Shown: positions 1 through 5,063 of the stretch, one piece after another
Layout: every line of letters starts with the position of its first letter
How positions within the stretch are numbered: the stretch's first letter is position 1
Assembly: GCA_020345785.1 (NCBI GenBank)
Contig: CP070771.1
Location: 6,897,826 to 6,906,888, forward strand
Reading direction: 5' to 3'
Length of the DNA stretch: 9,063 nt
From: Desulfobacterales bacterium
GTDB lineage: Bacteria > Desulfobacterota > Desulfobacteria > Desulfobacterales > JAFDCJ01
Position numbers and translations under genes: made by a program
The notes under the pieces: generated by a model
The model's input: only the letters and a program-made list of their open reading frames with translations
Databases searched by the model: none
What the model was told of the DNA's origin: nothing

Positions 1-173
1 AACAGCCGGGCACTTGCCTCACCGGTGGTTTTATCCTGGGTTCGCAGCGACAACAGACAGGAAATAAGAACCGCAAAGGGACTACGGGAATAATGCCCTA
101 CCACGGGAATCCGCCATTGCTGGACTTCTTTGTTTAGAATTTGAACAATTTTATGGATGTCTTGATCGCGCAT
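1..173 (-). CDS. nth: Endonuclease III (Nth), N-terminal part only
   Basis: This is the first 57 codons of a minus-strand gene that runs off the left edge of the window. The translation begins MRDQDIHKIVQILNKEV and contains SPFAVLISCLLSLRTQDKTT, which matches the N-terminal helices of endonuclease III (a PF-x-x-L-I followed by LLS-x-x-T-x-D). Proteins of this family are base-excision repair DNA glycosylases/AP lyases that remove oxidised pyrimidines. The catalytic Lys/Asp pair, the helix-hairpin-helix and the C-terminal 4Fe-4S cysteines would lie outside the window. The ATG at 173-171 is preceded on the minus strand by AGAAGG (179-184) five bases away, and an in-frame TAG lies just upstream, so this start is firm. 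The upstream spacer holds repeat arrays and the divergent TIGR04076 gene. Identity rests on about 50 residues; another HhH-GPD glycosylase is the main alternative. Confidence 0.8.
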   Translation of the reverse strand, partial: MRDQDIHKIVQILNKEVQQWRIPVVGHYSRSPFAVLISCLLSLRTQDKTTGEASARL

Positions 174-223
174 GAATGCCTTCTATAGATGATTGTCGGC
201 TGAATCGCAAGCTGTCTTTGATG

Positions 224-255
224 CTCGGAAGCTGGGATGCCTGGAGGCTGGAAAG
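224..255 (+). repeat. Octamer array, left arm of an inverted pair
   Basis: Four imperfect 8-base units are laid head to tail: CTCGGAAG, CTGGGATG, CCTGGAGG and CTGGAAAG. The reverse complement of 359-390 has the same period and consensus and matches this arm at 23 of 32 positions by hand alignment. The two arms therefore form a long imperfect inverted repeat about 100 bases apart. The region is noncoding, between nth and the TIGR04076 gene. Function is unknown. A repeat family dispersed in intergenic regions is the simplest reading. Confidence 0.65.
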
Positions 256-319
256 CGATAAGTCTTTGTCCTTTGTGAACTTTTTGTACTCGAAGGCTTC
301 CTATTTCCCCGTCTTTTTG

Positions 320-347
320 CTATCAACTATCAACTGTGAACTATCAA
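320..347 (+). repeat. Heptamer tandem array (CTATCAA-type)
   Basis: Four consecutive 7-base units are visible: CTATCAA, CTATCAA, CTGTGAA and CTATCAA. A looser heptamer-like stretch (TCTTTGT, CCTTTGT) lies a little upstream near 267-282. The array sits between the two octamer arms. It resembles the heptanucleotide short tandem repeats described in cyanobacterial genomes (STRR sequences), although I cannot say whether the families are related. Confidence 0.7.
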
Positions 348-358
348 CTTCATTCTAG

Positions 359-390
359 CATCCAAGCCTTCAGGCTTCCCGGCTTTCCAA
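359..390 (-). repeat. Octamer array, right arm of an inverted pair
   Basis: On the plus strand the units are CATCCAAG, CCTTCAGG, CTTCCCGG and CTTTCCAA. Read on the minus strand they become TTGGAAAG, CCGGGAAG, CCTGAAGG and CTTGGATG, the same octamer type as 224-255. A local palindrome, AAGCCT-tc-AGGCTT style, is embedded at 364-377. The arm ends just before the ribosome binding site of the next gene, so it would lie in that gene's 5' leader if transcription starts further upstream. Confidence 0.65.
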
Positions 391-414
391 CCCAATACTA
401 TTGGAGGTGATACC

Positions 415-717
415 ATGAGTTCTGAAACAACCGGTTGTTTCGAAGATGGGGGATATCGTGTTGAGGTCAAGGTCATCAGCCAACAGGGAACCTGCCAGTT
501 CGGTCATCGGGTGGATGATGTAATTGTATTCGACGGCGAGAGAATCCAAGGCAGAATTTGTCTGAGTGCCCTTTACAGTTTTCTGCCTAAAGTTTTTGCC
601 CTGCGTTACGGGGCTGACTTTCCCTGGCTCAAAGACAACAAGGACGTTGGCACCCATGCCTGCCCGGATGCCTACAACCCGGTGGTTTTTGAAGTTCGCC
701 GAATAAGGGATTCATAA
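415..717 (+). CDS. TIGR04076 family small cysteine protein
   Basis: This is a 100-residue soluble protein matching the TIGR04076 family, whose biochemical role is not established as far as I know. Family hallmarks are visible: GTCQFGH (residues 26-31), RICLSALYSFLPKVFALRYG (48-67, the 'C-x-x-A-hydrophobic, FALR-x-G' block), DFPW (68-71) and ACPD-x-x-NPVVFEVRRI (82-97). The three conserved cysteines, Cys27, Cys49 and Cys83, are all present, so a metal or redox role is possible but is only inference. Length is close to the family's usual 90 to 100 residues. The start is firm because a near-perfect Shine-Dalgarno, GGAGGTGA (403-410), lies four bases before the ATG. The gene stands alone, with repeat arrays on both sides. 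There are no membrane segments and no signal peptide. Confidence 0.85.
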   Translation: MSSETTGCFEDGGYRVEVKVISQQGTCQFGHRVDDVIVFDGERIQGRICLSALYSFLPKVFALRYGADFPWLKDNKDVGTHACPDAYNPVVFEVRRIRDS

Positions 718-742
718 GAATTAAGTTTCACTGGGAAGCAGT

Positions 743-770
743 CAGTTGTCTGTTGTCCATGGTCTGTTGT
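743..770 (+). repeat. Heptamer array, left arm (CTGTTGT-type)
   Basis: Four 7-base units follow one another: CAGTTGT, CTGTTGT, CCATGGT and CTGTTGT. The array lies in the 207-base spacer after the TIGR04076 gene. It is roughly the reverse complement of the array at 798-832: bases 745-756 match the reverse complement of 811-822 at 11 of 12 positions, so a long imperfect hairpin with an approximately 26-base loop is possible. Confidence 0.7.
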
Positions 771-797
771 TATCTTCAACGACATAAATCATTTTCA

Positions 798-832
798 CAA
801 TGGACAGCATACAACAAACAACCCACAACATG
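798..832 (-). repeat. Heptamer array, right arm (CAACAAA-type)
   Basis: Five 7-base units on the plus strand, CAATGGA, CAGCATA, CAACAAA, CAACCCA and CAACATG, form the partner of 743-770 in inverted orientation. The pair sits upstream of the promoter proposed for the LysM gene. It has no run of T after it, so it does not look like a standard intrinsic terminator. Confidence 0.65.
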
Positions 833-859
833 CCATTTGAGCACCGAATCAATTATACC

Positions 860-887
860 TTGACATTGCAGGCCAATCCGATATTAG
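860..887 (+). promoter_or_regulatory. Sigma-70-type promoter for the LysM gene
   Basis: A perfect -35 hexamer TTGACA (860-865) is followed after 16 bases by TATTAG (882-887), which matches four of six positions of the -10 consensus. Transcription would start near 893 and leave a leader of about 55 bases before the ATG at 949. This is a match by eye only. Confidence 0.5.
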
Positions 888-948
888 CAACTTCAGACAG
901 TCAGAATACGGGTCAGCACTTGAATTGACAATTAAGAGGAAGCACACC

Positions 949-2073
949 ATGCCGTCATACATCGTCAAGCCGGGTGATACCCTGTCAAAAATTGCCATCA
1001 GCACTTTAGGCTCGGCCGGTAAATGGCGCATTATCGCTGAGATGAACGGCATTATCAGTCCAAGTAAAATTCGCATCGGGCAGCGCTTGCAACTACCGGG
1101 CGAGGTGATAGAGGTGCCCTGTGTTATCAACACCTCGGCGGGTGTTAAGAAAGCCGTCAGGGAACAGGTACGAATCAGTGTTGAGCACGATGCAGTTTAC
1201 GAGACGCCTCTGGTAAAACCGGAAAAAATCTATGTCGGCCGGCTGCACCGCAAAGGTTTGCACAGGGTGGGGGGCCAGGAGCCGGAAACTTTTATTGCCG
1301 ATCATCGCGAAATGCTCCAAGACGCCAATCTCACAGATGCGGAAGTGAATATCATATTAGCCGCCTGTGAAAATGAGGGGAATATGGATGCCGTCAATAC
1401 CTGGCACAATCAATTTATCAGTTTCGGCATGTTCCAGTGGAGTGCCGGCTTGCCCGGTAAACCCGGCGACCTGCCGGCGCTGCTACAGGTCATAAAGGAC
1501 GGATATCCGGATGATTTTCAGCATTACTGGGCGCAGTTCGGTTTGGATGTGGTTGAGGTGGGCCAGAAAACCGGCTGGTTCGCCTATCGTGGTAAGAAAT
1601 TAGTCTCAGCTGCCGATAAGGCCCTGCTGCGAGAGCATGCCTGGTCCTGCCGTTTTGCAAGGGCCGGCGCTGACATCGAAGTCCAGGCGGCCCAGATCCA
1701 GCATGCCGTCAATCGCCTCCACCAGTTTTATTTTGTTAAGTCTTCAAAGCTGGATGGTTACGCTTTAGCCGACCTGATCACTTCTGAATACGGTGTTGCC
1801 CTGCTGTTGGACAATCACGTCAACCGACCCGGTTATGTTCGCAGCTGTGTGGATGAAGCTTTAAAACGGAGCGCGCTGACGGCGGCTGATCTGTCCAGGG
1901 GAGGTGACGAAGAAGAACAACTGGTGATAAAAAATTACCTGGAAATTAGAGAAACTTACGGCAAAAGGCCTATGACGGATGCCAGACAGCGGGCCGCCGT
2001 AACCCGGGGATACGTGGCGGACGGCATTATTTCGGCCGGCAAGGGGTCCTTTGTGTCCAATTTAAAGAGATGA
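949..2073 (+). CDS. LysM-domain protein with lysozyme-like (muramidase-type) signature
   Basis: The product is 374 residues. Residues 1-51 form a LysM domain (YIVKPGDTLSKIA, then KWRIIAEMNG and IRIGQRLQLP), which binds peptidoglycan or chitin glycans. The long remainder is less familiar. It holds ACENEGNMDAVNTWHNQ (139-155) followed by SFGMFQWSAG (158-167). A glutamate followed after about 15 residues by [SG]-x-G-[ML]-x-Q is the pattern of lysozyme-fold glycan hydrolases and lytic transglycosylases, so Glu141 or Glu143 is the candidate acid. A further block, LLLDNHVNRPGYV (285-297), looks conserved but I cannot name it. I chose the ATG at 949 over a TTG at 925 because GAGGA (936-940) lies eight bases upstream and the LysM domain begins at once. 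There is no signal peptide or membrane segment, which is odd for a wall enzyme. It could be a phage- or secretion-system-linked protein, but no such genes are adjacent. Confidence 0.7.
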   Translation: MPSYIVKPGDTLSKIAISTLGSAGKWRIIAEMNGIISPSKIRIGQRLQLPGEVIEVPCVINTSAGVKKAVREQVRISVEHDAVYETPLVKPEKIYVGRLHRKGLHRVGGQEPETFIADHREMLQDANLTDAEVNIILAACENEGNMDAVNTWHNQFISFGMFQWSAGLPGKPGDLPALLQVIKDGYPDDFQHYWAQFGLDVVEVGQKTGWFAYRGKKLVSAADKALLREHAWSCRFARAGADIEVQAAQIQHAVNRLHQFYFVKSSKLDGYALADLITSEYGVALLLDNHVNRPGYVRSCVDEALKRSALTAADLSRGGDEEEQLVIKNYLEIRETYGKRPMTDARQRAAVTRGYVADGIISAGKGSFVSNLKR

Positions 2074-2076
2074 CGC

Positions 2077-2111
2077 CGGTAGAATACCGAATTCTGAATG
2101 AACGAATTTTT
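2077..2111 (+). terminator. Weak terminator-like hairpins after the LysM gene
   Basis: A short hairpin CGGTA-gaa-TACCG (2077-2089) starts four bases after the stop codon. A second AT-rich inverted repeat, AATTC (2090-2094) with GAATT (2104-2108), is followed by TTT. Neither is strong alone. Together they could slow or stop transcription before the OsmC gene. Confidence 0.25.
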
Positions 2112-2213
2112 AATCTGATTGTTTTCTTTTGAATAATCGTCTTTTAATGATTAGGTTCTCTTTTAACCGGGTTTGCCGGATGGAGTTGAATATTCGTAAA
2201 AAAAGGAGGAAAT

Positions 2214-2687
2214 ATGAGTGATCAAGTTGTCTACACATCGAAGGCTAGAATTGAACGGGTAAAGGGACCTCTCCGCCGGGCCTATTTGCCGCTGGTGAAA
2301 GATCCGGTTAAGTTTGGTGTCCATTCCGAAGTTGCCCAGTATTACGGCGTGGATCCCAATATACATGAACCGCATGCCACCACCCTTGATTATGTGGTTG
2401 CGGCGGCTGCGGGCTGACTGACCGGCACCTTTGGCGGCGCGCTGGAAGCGCGTCAGATTCCCGCCGGAGAAGGGTTTCTTACTTCAGAGGCCCGGGGCGA
2501 GATCGAGGCAGACGGCAAGGTGTTGGTCATCAAACGGATCCATGTAACCTACCATTTGAAATTAAAACCCGAGCAGCGGGAGACTGCCGAGAGAGTGCTT
2601 GGATTTCACGCCGATAAATGTCCGGTGGCGCGCACGCTCATGGGGTGTGTGGATATTACGACGGAATTGAAAATGGAGGGCATTTGA
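2214..2687 (+). CDS. OsmC family selenoprotein (Sec encoded by in-frame TGA at 2415-2417)
   Basis: The gene reads through a TGA at codon 68 to give a 157-residue OsmC/Ohr-type protein. OsmC-fold proteins are thiol peroxidases that reduce organic hydroperoxides, using a peroxidatic Cys near mid-chain and a resolving Cys in a CP[VY]-x-[RK]-T motif. Before the TGA the frame reads HATTLDYVVAAAAG. After it, in the same frame, it reads LTGTFGGALEARQIPAGEG and later HADKCPVARTLMGC (Cys136, Cys145). The TGA falls in the 'AAAxGC-L-T' position of the peroxidatic Cys, so Sec replaces Cys, and Cys136 is the likely resolving residue. Without readthrough the product would be a 67-residue fragment lacking both catalytic centres. 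The start is firm: AGGAGGA (2204-2210) precedes the ATG. No other in-frame stop or frameshift breaks the remaining 89 codons. The alternative, a pseudogene with one point mutation, is disfavoured by the intact downstream frame and the hairpin at 2418-2456. Confidence 0.88.
2418..2456 (+). promoter_or_regulatory. Candidate bacterial SECIS hairpin
   Basis: Directly after the TGA codon is a hairpin with a perfect six-pair upper stem, CGCGCT (2438-2443) with AGCGCG (2447-2452), and a GGA loop (2444-2446). Four more pairs, CTGA (2418-2421) with TCAG (2453-2456), could close the base around a 16-base internal bulge. Bacterial SECIS elements need a loop guanine presented to SelB at roughly 16 to 37 bases from the UGA. 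Here the first loop G is 26 bases past the TGA. The hairpin lies inside the coding sequence, as in E. coli fdhF. Confidence 0.7.
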
Positions 2688-2741
2688 GGTTGGCTTAGAA
2701 CGTTTAGATCGTTGCGGTGGTTTGCGTGGCTGGGCTGCGGT

Positions 2742-2747
2742 TATAAT
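2742..2747 (+). promoter_or_regulatory. Possible -10 element upstream of the App1-like gene
   Basis: A perfect TATAAT lies in the 139-base spacer between the OsmC and App1-like genes. No good -35 hexamer lies 16 to 18 bases upstream; the nearest resemblance, TTGCGT at 2722-2727, is too close. If used, it probably depends on an activator or an alternative -35 contact. Confidence 0.3.
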
Positions 2748-2775
2748 ACCCGGCCCGACTTTCACTTTAGAATTC

Positions 2776-2830
2776 AAAGGAGGATAAATTGGTTGGCAAA
2801 TTTTCTGAAGGTTCTGGGGACAAAGATTGA
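2776..2830 (+). other. Strong Shine-Dalgarno with a possible 13-codon leader ORF
   Basis: AAAGGAGGA (2776-2784) is an excellent ribosome binding site, yet the main gene's frame is closed by a TGA at 2806-2808. In the frame served by this site, a TTG at 2789 would start a 13-residue peptide (MVGKFSEGSGDKD) whose TGA stop (2828-2830) overlaps the TTG start of the App1-like gene at 2827. This TTGA arrangement would allow translational coupling. An undetected indel in a longer N-terminus is the other explanation. Confidence 0.35.
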
Positions 2831-3987
2831 ACTCTAGTGATTGCAGTCGTTGCGGAAATCTGAGCCTAAAAGATTCGGCCGGCGATTCATCCATTTTGTC
2901 TCCAAACAATGTTGTAATATTCACTGTTCTGCTGGCCCTATTCCTAATGGCTCCCATAAATACTGCGGCTTCTTCGCTAAAACCGGATGAGCAGGTAATC
3001 TTCTTCAACACCAGCGCCTACCTTGATGGGGACGGCCAAACATGGAATATCCCTTTGCACGGCTGGATCTTCGAACCTGAGGATGATTCCATCTGGCGCA
3101 CGGCTGTTGTCGAAGAGCTTATCCGGTTTCTGGAATTGGACGAGCAGGCCGTCGGCCGAAGTCTGTTTCGGCAACGGGCAAAAATGTTTTTGGTGGACAA
3201 TGAACGCTGGAAAAGGCTTCCGGTGCGGGTGGGCGACCATGTGGTTACTGCGAAGCGAAGCGGGGCCAACGGCCATTTTACGGGTCTATTTCGTCTGGAT
3301 CGCAAATACGTTGAAAGGCTTGCCCGGAATTCGTGGCTGACGGTTGAAGCCGTGGTGCCCGCTGGCGATGATCGGCGATTCGAAGGAGCGGCAAAATTAA
3401 TCGGTCGCTCGGGCGTGTCGGTGATTTCCGACATTGACGACACCATCAAAGTCAGCAATGTACTCGACAAAAAGGAGTTGTTGGCCAATACATTTTTGCG
3501 TGAATTTCAAGCGGTAGCCGGCATGGCCGAGGTCTATCGCCGCTGGGCCGAAGCCGGCGCGGTTTTCCATTACCTCTCGTCTTCTCCCTGGCAGCTTTAT
3601 CCGTCGTTAGCGAATTTTATTACAGCGCAGGGCTTTCCCCGGGGCAGCTTCCACCTGCAGTTTTTTCGGATGAAAGATCGAACATTCTTCAATCTTTTCA
3701 CTTCCCCGGAGGAATCCAAATATCCCAGAATCGAGCATATTTTTCAGACCTATTCGGACCGTCAATTTATTTTAGTCGGTGACTCCGGCGAAAAAGATCC
3801 TGAAGTCTATGGAGCCGTCGCCAGGCATTATCCCCATCAGATAAAACATATTTTTATCAGAAACTTATCGCAAGCGAGTGAACAACACGCACGTTTTTCC
3901 AGTGCATTCGAAACGTTGCCGGAGGACCGCTGGACGGTTTTCCGCAATCCTTGCGACCTGGTGAAAATTAATCTACACACGCAGTAG
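2827..3987 (+). CDS. Exported App1-type (DUF2183) phosphatase-like protein
   Basis: The product (386 residues from TTG 2827) carries the DUF2183 / App1 catalytic domain, a HAD-superfamily fold typified by yeast App1, a phosphatidate phosphatase. Visible motifs are SDIDDTIK (201-208, the D-x-D-x-T nucleophile loop), YLSSSPWQLYP (249-259, motif II) and ILVGDSGEKDPEVY (315-328, motif III acidic loop). A preceding domain (about 55-195) has the FNTSAYLDGDGQTWNIPLHGWIFEP region typical of bacterial members. A hydrophobic stretch VVIFTVLLALFLMAPINTAAS (29-49) looks like a signal peptide or membrane anchor, so the enzyme probably acts outside the cytoplasm on lipids or phosphoesters. The start is uncertain: TTG 2827 has only GGGGA (2816-2820) upstream, and a TTG near residue 24 would place the hydrophobic stretch close to the N-terminus. 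Substrate cannot be read from sequence. Confidence 0.8.
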   Translation: MNSSDCSRCGNLSLKDSAGDSSILSPNNVVIFTVLLALFLMAPINTAASSLKPDEQVIFFNTSAYLDGDGQTWNIPLHGWIFEPEDDSIWRTAVVEELIRFLELDEQAVGRSLFRQRAKMFLVDNERWKRLPVRVGDHVVTAKRSGANGHFTGLFRLDRKYVERLARNSWLTVEAVVPAGDDRRFEGAAKLIGRSGVSVISDIDDTIKVSNVLDKKELLANTFLREFQAVAGMAEVYRRWAEAGAVFHYLSSSPWQLYPSLANFITAQGFPRGSFHLQFFRMKDRTFFNLFTSPEESKYPRIEHIFQTYSDRQFILVGDSGEKDPEVYGAVARHYPHQIKHIFIRNLSQASEQHARFSSAFETLPEDRWTVFRNPCDLVKINLHTQ

Positions 3988-4068
3988 TCCCCAATGTTGC
4001 ATACGTTGAGTTACTCTCAGCCCGCCCGGACGCAATTGGAGCGGTTACTTCATGCGAGGAGAAGCATT

Positions 4069-4854
4069 ATGAGCGAACTGATCGAAGTCATGCTTGAAAG
4101 ACACATAGCGCAAGTCGCTTTAAATCGGCCGGCAGCATACAACGCCTTTAATTACGAGATGGTATCCAGATTAGGAGACCATCTGGCCGCGTTGGCCGGA
4201 GACGAGAATGTGAGGGCCGTTGTCATCTCCGGACGCGGCAAGGCTTTTTGCGCCGGCGGAGATTTGAAGTGGGTTCTTGGAAATGCAACGAGGCCGGCCG
4301 CTGCCTTTCATCGGCTGGCAGCTCAATTTCATCTGGCAATATTGGAGATTCGGAGAATGCGTAAGCCGGTTCTGGCGGCCATCAACGGCGTGGCGGCCGG
4401 AGGAGGCTTCTCTTTGGCCCTGGCCTGTGATTTCAGGATCATGGAAAAATCTGCAGTTTTAAAGCAAGCCTATACTTCCAGCGGCTTGTGTATCGACGGC
4501 GGCGGAACGTTCACCCTGCCAAGGCTGGTGGGTTATGCCCGGGCCTTGGAAATTGCGGCCTTCGATGAGCCGATCTCTTCCGATCAGGCATCCGCCTGGG
4601 GATTGGTAACCAAAGTCGTTGAAGATGGGCAAGCGTTGACCGAAGCAACCAAAACGGCGCAGCAGCTGACGCTGAAATCCCTGCACTCTTTTGCCTGGTG
4701 CAAGAAGCTGATTACGGATTCCTTCAACACGTCGTTTGAAACCCAAATTGAAAGGGAACGGGCCGCGCTTGAGGCGTGCGCCGATCATCCCGACGGATTG
4801 GAGGGATTAAAGGCGTTTTCGGAAAAACGTAAACCTAATTACTCCGCCCGCTAA
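4069..4854 (+). CDS. Enoyl-CoA hydratase/isomerase family protein, PaaG-like
   Basis: This is a 261-residue crotonase-superfamily enzyme, the normal length for the family. It would act on acyl-CoA thioesters in the cytoplasm, as a hydratase or double-bond isomerase in fatty or aromatic acid breakdown. The oxyanion-hole segments are GKAFCAGGDLKW (57-68) and INGVAAGGGFSLALACD (105-121). The block SSGLCIDGGGTFTLPRLVG (137-155) carries an Asp at 143 where PaaG-type isomerases have their single catalytic acid (P-D-x-G-G). Classical crotonase has a Gly there and uses two Glu residues. That points to isomerase over hydratase, but substrate is not determined. I chose ATG 4069, preceded by GAGGAGAAG, over ATG 3994, which adds 25 residues outside the family's usual N-terminus. 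It follows the App1-like gene by 81 bases on the same strand. Confidence 0.85.
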   Translation: MSELIEVMLERHIAQVALNRPAAYNAFNYEMVSRLGDHLAALAGDENVRAVVISGRGKAFCAGGDLKWVLGNATRPAAAFHRLAAQFHLAILEIRRMRKPVLAAINGVAAGGGFSLALACDFRIMEKSAVLKQAYTSSGLCIDGGGTFTLPRLVGYARALEIAAFDEPISSDQASAWGLVTKVVEDGQALTEATKTAQQLTLKSLHSFAWCKKLITDSFNTSFETQIERERAALEACADHPDGLEGLKAFSEKRKPNYSAR

Positions 4855-4940
4855 AACAGAACATAGACTGTTGAAATCTTTTCCTTTAACAAAATGAATG
4901 AAGGGGTTGAATCGAAAGCTCGGCGGAGTAATTATTTTTT
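4836..4940 (+). terminator. Terminator-like 13-bp inverted repeat with T tail
   Basis: TAATTACTCCGCC (4836-4848) is a perfect reverse complement of GGCGGAGTAATTA (4922-4934), and six T residues follow at once (4935-4940). The left arm lies in the last codons of the crotonase gene. The loop is 73 bases, long for an intrinsic terminator, but the perfect arms and the T run right after the right arm support a transcription end here. Confidence 0.5.
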
Positions 4941-5000
4941 GCTGCGCATTTTTTTCATCATTGCATCAGATTTCAGAGAAAAAAGTTTAAGTCAAACCTA

Positions 5001-5056
5001 ATATCGATATCTTTCATGAAGCAGTAATTACTGCTATCCATCTTATCGAGTATATT
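5001..5056 (+). promoter_or_regulatory. Palindromic operator-like sites and -10 before the radical SAM gene
   Basis: Two perfect palindromes lie in this spacer: ATATCGATAT (5001-5010) and GCAGTAATTACTGC (5021-5034). A -10-like TATATT (5051-5056) lies 17 bases after a weak -35 position that falls within the second palindrome (5028-5033). A repressor bound to the 14-mer would cover the -35 region. The regulator is not identifiable. Confidence 0.4.
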
Positions 5057-5063
5057 ATGAATT

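Noticed and set aside
176..358. 60-codon plus-strand reading frame upstream of the TIGR04076 gene
   Set aside because: It lies across the octamer and heptamer repeat arrays, has no recognisable domain and no convincing ribosome binding site.
925..930. TTGACA next to the LysM gene's ribosome binding site as a -35 box
   Set aside because: Its -10 would fall at the start codon, so it could not make the message; the TTGACA at 860 is better placed.
2071..2085. Second selenocysteine site at the LysM gene's TGA stop
   Set aside because: An in-frame TAG follows two codons later and no extra domain lies downstream.
2214..2417. A stand-alone 67-residue protein or an OsmC pseudogene
   Set aside because: The frame continues cleanly for 89 codons after the TGA with a recognisable OsmC C-terminus, and a SECIS-like hairpin follows the TGA.
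2562..3011. 149-codon minus-strand reading frame
   Set aside because: It is antisense to the 3' half of the OsmC gene and the start of the App1-like gene, and resembles no family.
3018..3488. 156-codon minus-strand reading frame
   Set aside because: It is antisense to the App1-like catalytic region; its Ser/Arg-rich translation is typical of a shadow frame.
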